Positions 1-10,760 of a stretch of 64,000 bases of DNA are shown in pieces. Numbering within the stretch: the first letter of the stretch is position 1; each line of letters starts with the position of its first letter. Below the pieces are notes generated by a model. That model had not been told where the DNA came from. It worked only from the letters and a program-made list of their open reading frames with translations, and searched no databases. This DNA is from Smittia aterrima (taxonomy: Eukaryota > Arthropoda > Insecta > Diptera > Chironomidae). The position numbers and the translations under genes are program-made. The DNA is taken from assembly GCA_033063855.1 (NCBI GenBank), contig CP093831.1, positions 25,668,001 to 25,732,000 of the forward strand, read 5' to 3'.

Positions 1-120
1 TCCGTTAAATTCAAGAATCTCATCATCTCTCCCAAAACTGTGAGGTGTGTATTTTATACGGCACTCGTAGCCAGTCGACGCACAAATAGAAAACTCGCAT
101 TTTAATGTTAATAAAGTCAT
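1..120 (-). CDS. BTB-LRR family protein, 5' end only (runs off left edge)
   Basis: An ATG (complement of 118-120) opens a frame that stays open to base 1 and encodes 40 residues. It contains FSICASTGYECRI, which matches FSICSLTGYDCKI at the N-terminus of the complete gene at 585-1703. The following upstream flank (about 121-235) is also similar to the flank upstream of that gene. This is therefore the first part of a third tandem paralogue whose LRR and BTB regions lie outside the window. Whether the whole gene is intact cannot be seen. Confidence 0.7.
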   Translation of the reverse strand, partial: MTLLTLKCEFSICASTGYECRIKYTPHSFGRDDEILEFNG

Positions 121-339
121 ATCGAACTGAATTTATTATTTTTCTTCACTCGGGAACCTTTAACTTCGAATATTTGTTAAGAACTGAAAAAAAATGTTTT
201 ATTTCTTGTTACTTAGTGGTAAAGACGATTCGCATTTGTAGTCGTAGGGATTAATTTGAGATAGAAATTGTCCTCAGGTATAAAAAGATTAAGAACATAA
301 GTACCCCACACTCTCTCTATCTTTCAGCGTCTTGACAAA

Positions 340-513
340 GATAACAACATAACTAGATGCGACACTTCGCCAAAATCGGTTTGAGAAAGGTTGCATTGTT
401 GTTAATTTCACTTTGTGTGATTCCGTTTCGGAATGGACCGAAATGTATGATTAACAACAAATCAATGCAATTCCTTTCTGAAGTTCAATGTCGTATCTAG
501 TTATGTTGTTATC
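340..513. repeat. Imperfect inverted repeat / hairpin element (174 bp)
   Basis: Bases 340-364 and 489-513 are reverse complements over 25 bp with one difference, which would be a G-U pair in RNA. A second pair of arms (around 384-405 and 449-478) is also complementary with small gaps. The segment sits between two BTB-LRR paralogues where the neighbouring intergenic regions have no equivalent, so it looks inserted. It could be a MITE-like element or a long hairpin RNA precursor. No coding potential or clear target-site duplication was seen. Confidence 0.6.
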
Positions 514-584
514 TATGGTCTTTAAATAAAAATCTCGAGTAAATTTCTTGAATGCAAAAAAAGTTTTGTTCATTTTATTTCAAA

Positions 585-1703
585 TTATCCCAAAGATATC
601 TGTTTAACATTTCTTTTATTAATTTGTCGAATCAACTTCCTAAAACTCGCAGGATCCTCCATTAATTCGACAGGAACTTCGTCAGGAATTTGGCTAATGA
701 TTTGTTGAAATGCTTTTTCTTTCACTTGTTGAGATGAGAATCGATGAGCGAACAAGAAAGTTTCCCAAGCATTTCCATCGTTAATTCGATTGTAAATATG
801 TTGCTCGTAAATCGATTTCATTGCAAGAACTTTAAAATTGTTGGCAATTTTGAAGTTTTTCATTGCATTTTGCCTTTTTGGGACTTCACTCGTGTAAATG
901 AATTTCAGCAAAGCCTCAACTGACTTTGCACTGAAGTTTGGAATTCTTATTTCCGTGGCCTCGCTTTGATCTTCAATGATTCGAGCGAACACTTCGCTTT
1001 TCATTTGTAAAACTTTCTTATGAACTTTAAACTCCTGTTCTCCTGCGATGATCGTGAGATCAGAGAACTCTTTTGAATAATAAATTTCACAGAGTTCTGA
1101 AGCGGTGATCACGAGATCAGGAACAGTGTAATGAGCAGGATTGATGCACTTCTCGTCTATCAACTTCATGAGCTCTTCAAGTGATTCTGTTGAAGCGTCA
1201 TCTGCTGGCCAGAGGCAAGCGTCAATGCTTTTGTTTTTACGAAGATCCACTGTGACGCTTTCTCTTCCAAGCAAAGGCTTTAAAAGTTCTGATGACGCGA
1301 ACTCGATTTGGTTCTCGTAGAATGAAACTTCTCGTAAGTTTGGCATTTCAGTGAACAAATCGTCCGGCAATGACATCAATTGACATTCATCAATTAAAAG
1401 TTCAACAAGTCCCTCGAGTCCTTGTAGATCATCTTTTGTAATTTCCTTTATTCCACAGTTAGTTATTTCCAAGTGAGTGAGATTAGGAAAATGCTTCTGG
1501 AGACCTCGAGGAAAACAGTTCAATTTTTTCCAAAAGAAGTAAACACATTTTACGTCTTCGTGACTTTTTCCTTTTTTGTGCTTCCCGTAAAATTCTTCAA
1601 TCACATCTTCTTTCCTTAAGGTGAATCCTGTTCTTCTTATTTTGCAGTCGTAGCCTGTCAACGAACAAATAGAAAAGCGGCTTGGATATCTTACTGATCT
1701 CAT
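585..1703 (-). CDS. LRR and BTB/POZ domain protein (372 aa)
   Basis: Single-exon gene. Residues about 65-165 carry leucine-rich repeats of the form FPNLTHLEITNCGI and LPDDLFTEMPNLREVSF. Residues about 205-310 are a BTB/POZ domain (FSDLTIIAGEQEFKVHKKVL, then SVEALLKFIYTSEV). A helical BACK-like tail follows. BTB proteins of this size usually act as dimeric substrate adaptors for cullin-3 ubiquitin ligases, with the LRR part as the likely partner-binding surface; that role is inferred from family knowledge. There is no signal peptide or membrane segment, so the protein is probably cytosolic or nuclear. It is closely related to 1988-3139 and to the fragment at 1-120, forming a tandem array on one strand. 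The start is the first in-frame ATG and aligns with that of the 1-120 paralogue. Confidence 0.85.
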   Translation of the reverse strand: MRSVRYPSRFSICSLTGYDCKIRRTGFTLRKEDVIEEFYGKHKKGKSHEDVKCVYFFWKKLNCFPRGLQKHFPNLTHLEITNCGIKEITKDDLQGLEGLVELLIDECQLMSLPDDLFTEMPNLREVSFYENQIEFASSELLKPLLGRESVTVDLRKNKSIDACLWPADDASTESLEELMKLIDEKCINPAHYTVPDLVITASELCEIYYSKEFSDLTIIAGEQEFKVHKKVLQMKSEVFARIIEDQSEATEIRIPNFSAKSVEALLKFIYTSEVPKRQNAMKNFKIANNFKVLAMKSIYEQHIYNRINDGNAWETFLFAHRFSSQQVKEKAFQQIISQIPDEVPVELMEDPASFRKLIRQINKRNVKQISLG

Positions 1704-1987
1704 AGCGAACTGAATTTATTATTTTTCTTTGCTCGAGAACCTTAAACTTTGAAGATTTGTTAAGAACTGAAACAAATATTTTATTGCTTGTTATTTAGTG
1801 GTAAAGATTCGCACTTGGTGGCTTGAGGAATCCCTACTAGGGATCGATTTATGTTAGGAATTATCCTCAGGTAGAAAAAAAAACTTAGGTTTAGAAAGAT
1901 TTTATTTTATTAATTCAAAAATGATTTAAATTTGAGCGTCTTGAAGTGAAAGCCAAGAATGTCAATCTATTTGAGTGGAAATTCATT

Positions 1988-3139
1988 CTATTTTCTCAAA
2001 ATTTCTTCGTAAACTTTGCGAAGATCGATTAGTTTCTTCAGATTTTCAGGATCTTCCATAAATTTGTCGGGAACTTCGTCAGGAATTTTTTTGCTAATAA
2101 TTTGTTGAAATGCTTTTTCTTTGATTAGTTGAGATGAAAATCGATGAGCGAATAAAAAAGTTTCCAAAGCATTTTCATCGTTGAGCTGGTCGCCAATAAT
2201 TTTCTCGTAAAACAATTTCATGGCTTCCACTTTGAATTTTCCAGCAATTTCGAAGTATTCTTTTGCGTTTCCTTCTTCTGAGGCCTCGTTCGTATAAATG
2301 AACTTCAGCAAAGCTTCGACTGATTCTGAACTAAATTCTGAAATTTTTATTTCAGCTGCTTCGCTTTTTTCTTCCAAGATTTCAGTGAACACTTCGCTTC
2401 CCATTCCTAAAACTGCTTTGTGGACTTTAAACTCCTTTTCTCCTGCGATGATCGTGAGATCCGAAAATTTTCCTGAAATCCACATTTCTCTTATTCTTGG
2501 TTCGGAATTGACTGGTTCAGAAACAGTTGGCTGCGCTCGTTTGATGCACTTCTCGTCAATCAACTTCATAAGCACTTCAAGTGATCCTAATGACTCGAAG
2601 TAACTTCCTGTCCAGAATGCAGCGTCAATACTTTTGTTCCTTCGAAGATCCACTTTAACGTCTTCTTGTCCAAGCAAAGGTGTTAAAAACATCGATGATG
2701 CGAACTCTATTTTGTTTCCGTAAAATGAAACTCTTCGTAAGCTTAGCATTTTGGTGAGCAAATCGTCCGGCAATGAAGTCAATTGACAACGTTCAATACG
2801 AAGATCATTAAGCCCCTCGAGTCCTTTCAAATCGTTTTTCGAAATTTCCATGACGCCACAGCCAATTATAAACAAATTAGTGAGATTAGGAAAATGCTTC
2901 TGGAGACCTCGAGGAAAATAATTCACAGATGAATTCGCGAAAAAAACGCATTGGACGTCTTTATGACTTTTCCCTTCTTCGTGAACTCCTTTAAATCCTT
3001 GAATGAATGAATGCGCGGTAGGGCCTAATCCTTTAATCACTTGATTTTTTTTGGTTAAATTTGCATTTTGGATGTAGCACCTGTAGAGATTTGTTGTAGG
3101 ATATAAACGATACATCTCAAACTTGCAATCGATCTCCAT
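1988..3139 (-). CDS. LRR and BTB/POZ domain protein (383 aa), tandem paralogue
   Basis: Single-exon paralogue of the gene at 585-1703 with the same order: N-terminal variable part, LRRs (FPNLTNLFIIGCGV; LPDDLLTKMLSLRRVSFYGN) at about residues 75-175, BTB domain (FSDLTIIAGEKEFKVHKAVL) at about 220-325 and a helical tail. The N-terminal 60 residues differ most from the paralogue and carry a short insertion before the shared GKSH.DV.CV motif. The frame is open slightly upstream, but the first ATG (complement of 3137-3139) is used as the start. It probably acts as a BTB adaptor for cullin-3-type ubiquitin ligases by family analogy. It appears intact. Confidence 0.85.
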   Translation of the reverse strand: MEIDCKFEMYRLYPTTNLYRCYIQNANLTKKNQVIKGLGPTAHSFIQGFKGVHEEGKSHKDVQCVFFANSSVNYFPRGLQKHFPNLTNLFIIGCGVMEISKNDLKGLEGLNDLRIERCQLTSLPDDLLTKMLSLRRVSFYGNKIEFASSMFLTPLLGQEDVKVDLRRNKSIDAAFWTGSYFESLGSLEVLMKLIDEKCIKRAQPTVSEPVNSEPRIREMWISGKFSDLTIIAGEKEFKVHKAVLGMGSEVFTEILEEKSEAAEIKISEFSSESVEALLKFIYTNEASEEGNAKEYFEIAGKFKVEAMKLFYEKIIGDQLNDENALETFLFAHRFSSQLIKEKAFQQIISKKIPDEVPDKFMEDPENLKKLIDLRKVYEEILRK

Positions 3140-3145
3140 ATTCAA

Positions 3146-3824
3146 CTGATTTTAATTTCTTTAACTCTCGAAAACTTTAAACCTTGAAAATCTGCCAAGA
3201 ACTGAAGAAAATATTATTTTGTTCGGACTTTTATGTATTGCTTAGTGATAAATGCGATTCGCTCTTGTAATCGCTTTTGTAGTTGTAAGGAACGAGTTAT
3301 GATAAAAATTGTCGTTAAGCCGAAGCAGATTTAGAACACGAAAGGTTCGTAAGTTTCTGTCTCTCTCTCCTTCAGCGTCTTAAAATGAAAATCTAGTAAC
3401 CAAGAGAATTTCATGATTTCCCTTCTGACCAAATTTGTTTCTATCAAAAGTCATAAAATCCATTTATGTGTTTGCGGCAATTAAAAGTCTCTACGAAGAT
3501 ATTAAAATGGATTTTCGCTTTCACACTTAAACCAACTTTTCCTCGACTCGAAGATAATTCCTAGAAATTACCGAAAAACTCAATTAAAACTATTGAGTCG
3601 TAAAGACGAGAATCTTCGGTCTCCTTCCTCTCTTCGGAATGTCTCATAAACTGTAATTAAAGGATCGAGAACGTCGCAGTCGCTGAAAAGTAATTAAACT
3701 CATCGAATTGGATTTTAAAATCTCTCTAAAAAATAATTTCGATTTTATTTAAGTTTTGCATTCCTGGAATTTTCTTTTTGCTAAAAAAAAAGTTTGTGCA
3801 ATTAAGTTGATTTAATCTTAAAAT
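3146..3824. other. Intergenic, BTB-LRR array to transporter
   Basis: No supported gene. Bases 3160-3400 resemble the upstream flanks of the other BTB-LRR copies (compare 1715-1830), so they belong to the duplicated unit and probably hold the promoter of 1988-3139. The remainder is AT-rich without visible structure. Confidence 0.5.
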
Positions 3825-6800
3825 TTATCGTCGGCTTTCCATGTTCACCATTTGTTGCTCTGAAGGGATTGTGTACTCGTCGGTTGACGGTTTCTTGCCT
3901 AAGCACGTTGTGAAGCATGTGTCGCCTTTCCCGAATGCTTCACCGTCTTCAATGCTCTCAGGCATCGCTTGTCCATTCGTTTCTGGAAGCATCAAAACCC
4001 AGAAACCAGAAATAAGTGAAACAACTCCGAAAACGATTGCTGGGATCTTAGGATCAAATGAATCCAAAAGAGTAATCAAAGGAGTGAAAGCTCCAGCCAA
4101 ACGAGCACACATCGAGCCGAGACCCATCGCAGAGTTTCTCACGACAGTCGGGAATAACTCAGCTGAGTAGTTGTAGATGACAGCGAAGGATCCGGCAATA
4201 AAAAGCTTTCCAATAAAAACAGTTGATGTTGCTTCGGTCGATTTCTGAGCCATAAAAACAGCAGCGATGCATGCAATTCCACCGATGATCATAAAACTGC
4301 TCGTAATTGAACGACGACCGAGTCTGTCAAGCAAGAGGATGCAAGCGATATAACTCGGAATCTCCACGAGACTCATGATGAAAAGATTGAAGAAAGGATT
4401 TCCGCCAAGTTTGCCCTGAAAAGGAAATTTGTTAGCTCATGAAAATATTTAAAGATTTTCCTTTCTTACCGTGCTCAGTGAGAGTCCGTAATAAGCGATT
4501 GAGTTGGCGAACCAACAGAGACAAACATTCAAAGTCTTGATGCGAAGATTTGGTGATTTGAACAGATCAGTGAGACCAGCTGAAGACTTTGGTGAATCAG
4601 TTGAGACTCTTTGCGGTTTAGTTCGAGACAAATAATGTTCCTTGTCCAATCCAATGCCACGACGATTTGTCTTCACTCCTTTAGCGACGATATCAACAGC
4701 TTCAGCTTGACGTCCTTGTGTCCAGAGCCAACGAGGCGACTCATCCATCAACCACCAATGAGCGAAGAGTAAGAGACCGTGAAGACCATAAACAATTTGA
4801 AGCATTTGACGATCTTTGATAATCGCAGCCCATCCAGCGACTAACATAATCCCACCAGCGAAGAAAGCTTGGAAAGCAATTCCACAAGGAGTTCGCTTTG
4901 ATGGTCCAACAAGTTCCATTGTCAACACAAATCCTGTGATGTAAGATCCAGCGGAACCGAAGATTCCGTAAAGGAAACGAACGAAGAGGAAAGTGAAATA
5001 TTCGGGAATGAAAGCGACTCCGACGCCAAGAATTAATTGAAGAGTAGCTGACCAGCAGAAAACCTTCTTACGACCAACTTTGTCAGCGAGTCCTCCTGTG
5101 AATTAATTAAATAAATAAAATTTATTCGTTAGAGAGGTTTAAGAGACTCACCAAGAACGACAGCTCCAGTGAAGACTCCCAACATGTAAATCGTTTGAGC
5201 AATTGCTCCTCGGAATCGATCATCGCAAACCATGTTCCATTCCATTGACCTCGTGTCTTTGTAGAAAGTGTCATCGTAAACATATTGAGAGCAACTTGTA
5301 GTTTCATTACTTCCAGGTACAAACATTGAGCAAGAGTCGAGTTCTCCGTTGATATTCAAAGGAATTGCTTCACGAATTTCTGTTGAGTTCCATTCCGCGA
5401 TTGAGTTGTTAAAGTCAACTCCTTCGATGAAGCATCGATGATCAGGAACTGCGGCGATTGTCACAAGCGAAAGCATGTGAAGACCAGCACAGACTGCTGA
5501 GAGAATGTGAAGGAAGAATTGGAAGCCTTGATAGCGTCCAAAGTCACCTAAGAGGAGAGACATTGATTCGGTCAATAACTTTTTCGTTTTATTGAGTTGA
5601 TCGGAAGCTAATTGAGCAAATCGACGAGCATCTGCTCGACTGATAAAAATGATGAGATTGCGCAAATAATTTGAAGCTTGTTATGACTGAACTGAATAGA
5701 ATTGAACGATCGTATTTCATCGTTGATATCGAAATATCGAATTTGAGTCTCGCATGGAAATTAATTTGACTTCGACGCGAACGAAAAAATGTCAAAATAT
5801 TCACAAACGATAAGCGGTTTATGAGTTTTGATTCGACTCAATTGAAGTCTATCAATTATACGAGATCTCTCTCGGTTAACCACAAGCAAACTTTTAATGA
5901 TCTCCCCAGCTTTGAATATTTATTATTATTCTGATAAGACAAACGACAGTTGCTAACCCAAAAGTGTCAAAAGAAAAAAAGTGTTTCACGCGCTTTGAAA
6001 AATTATCGTCGATTGTCTCGGATTTGTCATCCAAGCTGAGTTAAGAAGAAAATGAGAAACGTGATGAGAGAGAGAGTTACGCAAGAACAAAAAACAAAGC
6101 ACGCGGATGATGATTTATTGCCCTTGGCGTTATCAACATTGAAATTGAACACTTCATAAATCGACTGACAGGTAATGCTTTGTTGAAAGGAAATATTTCC
6201 GTCGATTCATGTTTAAATTGAAATTGAATTTTCGCATATTTCTCTTCTAAAAATAGCAAAGTTCCGATGCACACGTCTGACTAACGTTCGATTGTCTCTT
6301 TTGGTGTTTTTCCTCTCGAACTTTGTCAGACGAATTATTGCGTTTGAGGGAAAATACTTCGCACGATAATTCTCAGCTGCGAATTAACATTTTTATCGTT
6401 TGTTTACACAGAGCAACGATTTCTTGAGACGTTCTGTTGGTTTAATCAAAGTTAAAGCTGTCAAAAGTTACTCAAGCTCGAATGTGATTTTGAGAGGCAA
6501 CGAACTAATTCTTTTTTTTGGAGGCTTGTCACGCTTGAGACTTTCTTTGGATTAGTTGGAAGACTCTGAGTATCAGTCAAGCTACAACAATTTTCATCCA
6601 AAAACATTGCTTCGCCTTTCTTCGTCATCATCCGCCCATGCAAATTGCTTTTGATCGTTAAGAGTTTCAACATTAAACCATAAGAATATCGAAATGAGAA
6701 AACGTGTTTTGAGCTTTCTCTTCTGTTTCATGTTTCTTGATTCTCATTTGCACCAAATTCGCTGAGTTCTCGGAAAGAACGTGAAGACAGACCAAGCAGA

Positions 6801-7313
6801 TTTGATCCAAATAAGTAATTTCTTTTCTTTTTCTCTCAAGCGACGAAACGCTCCCGAATCTTCGTTTAATTTCTTAAGCGTGTCAAATTCAATCGAAGCG
6901 AGAAGTTTTGATTTCTTATTGTTCAAGCCTAGTCCAGTTAAAAGCGGTAAAAGTTATTTCGCTCAGTAATCTACTTTCTTCAGTAAAGTATTTGGCAATC
7001 ATCAGTCGACTTGAAGTAGAACTTTCAAGTTCAAACTAAAAACTGAGGAAATAAATTTTTTGTGATCGATTGACGTAGCAACAATTTCGTCACAAAGTCA
7101 AGAAACAGAAACTTCAAATTCCGGTTGAAATCGAAGGAGAATTAATTAACCCGCAACCGAATTTAATTTGAAATAAAATAATTATTGTTTTCAAACCAGA
7201 AATTACCGCAAGACTCTCTTGCAATCATTGTAAAACAAATCGGAATGGGGTTGGGAAAATATTTACTTACCCAAAGTTGACATTAGCTCTTCTAGAGCTT
7301 GATCCACTGCCAT
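3825..7313 (-). CDS. Organic cation transporter-like MFS protein, SLC22 type (551 aa)
   Basis: Four exons: 7271-7313, 5152-5547, 4470-5095 and 3825-4415. Phases join exactly to 552 codons including stop. The 43-bp first exon encodes MAVDQALEELMSTLG and completes the family's N-terminal signature (LGDFGRYQGFQFF) across a 1.7-kb intron. Family marks are a large extracellular loop after TM1 with several Cys and N-glycosylation sites (NETTSC), GGLADKVGRKK after TM2, DESPRWLWTQGR in the central loop, LLDRLGRRS, and PETNGQ near the C-terminus. The length matches SLC22/OrcT proteins (about 550 aa, 12 TM segments). It is predicted to move organic cations or zwitterions such as carnitine-like solutes across the plasma membrane; the substrate is not determinable. 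The 5' start is supported by splice consensus on both sides (GTAAGT; TTAG). Confidence 0.9.
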
Positions 7314-7989
7314 AATTATTGCGAGTTATCACTGAACTTTGAATTGTTTTGTTTGAATGAAAATCGTTATTTAGATCACACTCGTCTTAGCTTTGCATCA
7401 TTTCAAATGAACCAACCACGCTTTAGATTAATTTTTACGCGATTTTACGATCCGAACCGGTCGACGGGAAGAACAAAACTAAACTTCTGATCGCTGTTCA
7501 CTTCTCTCCAACGAAACGCAAGCGATCAAGTCAAGAGCGTGAGTGGAACTGCTCAAAATACTCCGATCGACAGAGACTCAAATGCGTGAAATAATTTTTT
7601 TGTTTTCATTATCGGTTTCTGCCTTAGCGAACTGTCTCCAGGGCTGGTCGATTGAGAACTTATCTTTGTCAATGAATTGAGGAATCTAACGCTCAACCCT
7701 GAGAAACAACTTGAATAAACATTGTGACATCACGAGAGATTAAATTCGCCTCGTCGTGTCGCGATAAGAGCACGAACGTGAATTATCGTTCCTTGCTGTT
7801 TCATTTTTTTGAAGGTCGACGGCAGTGATAACAATTCAATATTTTTAAAAACCTTTTTTACTTCTGAAATTCAACGGAAAAATCTGAAAAAGAAAATCGC
7901 TGATCGAGATTGTTGTCTACGTTTAAGGCAAAAATATTTTTACTCTTTTAAATTTCAAAACGTTCCAATAATAAATTGATAAAGATAAA
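7314..7989. other. Intergenic, promoter side of transporter and 3' side of MCT-1
   Basis: No supported gene. This must hold the promoter of the organic cation transporter (transcribed leftwards) and the 3' UTR of the first monocarboxylate transporter. Bases 7909-7975 have a similar copy at about 10120-10190, marking the edge of the transporter duplication. Confidence 0.45.
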
Positions 7990-9513
7990 TTATTCCTCAA
8001 ACTTCTCCTCGAGTGGCTTGACTCCATTAAATGGTTGAAGTTCTTTGTCTTCAGGTGCTGACTTCGTATCTTCCTTAACACATCGAATAAGGAACATCGC
8101 AGTCGCTCCAATTAACGGAGGAATACCGGCGATGATGAAGGGCATTGTGTAAGACTTTTGAGTGTCATAGATCTCGCCAGCGAGTGGTGGCCCTGCAGCC
8201 AAACCAAACGAGCACAAACCGAGAAGGAACCCAATCGCTTGTGCGGCTCCACGAGGACCACAAATGTTAAAAGCGATCGGGCCGAGTAATGAGACGAAGC
8301 AGCCATCGAATAATCCAAGTGCAAAACAAATTACGAGCAACACTGAATAATTTCCAGTTAAAGGCAAACACATCGTCATGAGGCCAATGAAGTAGAAGGC
8401 AATTTGCTGGAGCAGAATGGGGTTGACTTTTGGCAAATCGGAAATCATTCCGAAGATCACGCGACCTAACCCAGACGTCAGTCCGATGCAAATTAGTGGA
8501 AGATTTTGATTGTTCTCTGGGAACTTCTCAACAATAAATTTTCCGATGTGAACATAAGGAACGAAGTAGCCGAAAAGCGCGATAGGAATTGATACCGCCC
8601 AGATTATGTATTTCTTCTTCTTCCAGTTGTCGAAGTTGATGATTGATCGTGTGACGTTATAGAATTGAGATCGCCCGAGCTTCTTCTCTTTAGCTGGCGG
8701 TGGTGGCTGTAAAGGCTTGTAAATAGCAGCGACGACGATGACGAAGAATGACATGAGCGTCATCACTTGAAGGCAACGTTTCAATCCATAGTTGAGGTCG
8801 ATGTATGTTAAGAAGCCTGGCATAAGTGCAGTGAAGACGCTCGAGCCGGCAGCGACAAAACCATTGACTACTCCGAGATATTTCTTAAAATAGTGACCAA
8901 GAATCGCCAAGGTAGGAATGTAAGCAAGTGCAGCGCCAGTTCCGAACATAATCCCATAAGTCAGACAAAGTTTTGTGACGTTATCTTCATCATCAACGAA
9001 GTACGACGACAGAAACATTCCTGAAGTTGTCAGCAATCCTCCCAAAAGAGTTGTTGTGCGTAAGCCAAGCTTATCAACGAGTATTCCTGCCACTGGAGAG
9101 AAGAAGAACGTTGCTCCGATTGTGAGTGACCCGACAAGAGCTGTGAAAAAGAAATATGATTGTTTGAGTTTTAATGCAAATATTCGATAGGTTAAGAAGG
9201 CTTTTGCCTGATAAGAGCACTTCATCACCAGCAAATCAAAACAAAAAATTTTCATTGTAATGAGAATAAATCTTTTGGAGATGTAAAGTGAAACGTATCT
9301 TCAAAGTTGCAACTTACATGCTTTGCTGGATGCAGCCTCGTCACCGCTTTCCTTCAACTGTCTCTGTAGACTCAGATAGATGACACTGTAGCTCTTTATT
9401 ATTCCAAAGAGAATTCCATTGCACAGGAAAGCTGAGATCACGACGAGGTATGCCCTCGCTCCACCATCAGGTGGCTCGATCGAAGCATTCTTTATCTCAC
9501 GTGATTCAGTCAT
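7990..9513 (-). CDS. Monocarboxylate transporter-like protein, SLC16 type (448 aa), copy 1
   Basis: Two exons: 9318-9513 and 7990-9140, joined in phase at a GTAAGT donor and CACAG acceptor (residues ...ASSKA-S-LVGSLTIG...). The frame also runs open through the intron, but that part has no family resemblance and is left out. TM1 follows PPDGGARAYLV, the position of the MCT signature. The second MCT signature is visible as GHYFKKYLGVVNGFVAAGSS. About 12 hydrophobic segments are seen, with a cytosolic loop rich in P and K (QPPPPAKEKK) between TM6 and TM7. It is likely a plasma-membrane proton-linked or facilitative carrier of monocarboxylates or related small acids. Oddity: the usual Trp residues of the first signature (DGGWGW) are replaced by ARAY. 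It is nearly identical to the gene at 10761-13678. Confidence 0.88.
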
Positions 9514-10760
9514 GACGAGTGCGTTTCTCTAATTTCTCCTCAAACTTCTCTGTTGATCGGTTTCAATTTCCAAAATAAAGTGATCAAAAGCTGCAGATGA
9601 ACGTTTAAAGTTGATAATGAGTTTGTCACACAACAGTTGCGCAACAAACATTTGATCTACGAGCTTTTAAAACGGACAGTGCGAAACACTTTCCTGCGAA
9701 GTTTCTGATAATGTTCGAGGAAGTTTTATGGACTCAGAGAAATTTTCTTCTGAGACTTCTGTAACAATTTTTTTTGTTGATAACGAAGCACCTCACAAAT
9801 TCCGCTTTTTCGACTTATCTCAACATGCGATCATTACAAACTGAAGCTCAAACTATAAAGAACTTCTCATTCTTCTTAGCTCCGCTTGAAACAAGAGACT
9901 TGTTTACTTTTCTTATTTAATTCAACTTAATGTGTTTGCGATAAGAAAAACTTTTCCGAAGAAACTGATGTTCACCTTCAACAGAATCAATTGACGGACA
10001 GATCATTCGAATTTAGTTGAGTTCACTAAATTCTAAATAAAGAAATATCTCTTCACTTTACGAAGAAAATTCAATTAAAATTCTGAAAGTGAAAAGCACA
10101 AAAAGCTTCATCAAGTCATTGTCTACATTTAAGGCTAAAAATATTTTTATTTTTTAAAATTACAAAACGTTGAAATATCAATGGACACGAGTCTTATCAT
10201 TATCTGATATTTAATACCTATTTCTCAGAAGTTCATTTAAATGTGAGGCCGCCTAAAGTTCAATTTAACATTGATGCCGAATCAATAATTCCCTAAATTA
10301 CATTTTTATTCATCTGCAAAAGAGAGAAAGAGAGATTGATATTTTATTTATTTTTGTTGAAGATCGTTGGGAAGCAATTAGTACAGAGAGACAGAGAGGA
10401 AAACAGGAAGAAAAGCTTTTTAATCTTATTTGCTTACATAATTAATAAAGAAGTTAGACTCGTTGTAATTACACAGAAAAGCCTTCGAATATTGATCGAC
10501 ACTTAGCACAAGCACGAGCAAGTCATTCAGCAAGACAAGCGAAGGAGAGCGTTAGACATTATCACAGTTCAAATTATTTAAATCAAGGAATTTCGCGGAG
10601 TAAATTATTCTCTTATCAATAACTTTGAGATTGACCTAGACACACTTCGAGTGGGGGCTTTAAACTATGTTTCATCTAAAAATTTCTGTCTCAAAGTCTG
10701 ATAAGAAAATATTTCAAGTTTGCCATGCCGACAAGAAAACAAATTTGAATCCAACACCAA
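9514..10760. other. Intergenic between the two monocarboxylate transporters
   Basis: No supported gene. Bases 9514-9560 resemble 13679-13740 (shared 5' UTR/promoter of the duplicated transporters), and 10120-10190 resembles the 3' UTR region of copy 1. The rest is AT-rich with GATAAG-type motifs. A short open frame on the plus strand near 10667 overlaps the last exon of copy 2 and is an antisense shadow. Confidence 0.45.

Noticed and set aside
5548..5804. Open frames upstream of GDFGRYQGF as the N-terminus of the organic cation transporter
   Set aside because: A TTAG acceptor right before GTGACTTTGG and the 43-bp exon at 7271-7313 give the correct family start in phase.
9141..9255. In-frame extension of the MCT copy 1 second exon beginning MKIFCFDLL
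   Set aside because: It lies in the intron. Splicing from the 9318 donor restores the family sequence, and copy 2 has a different sequence in the same place.
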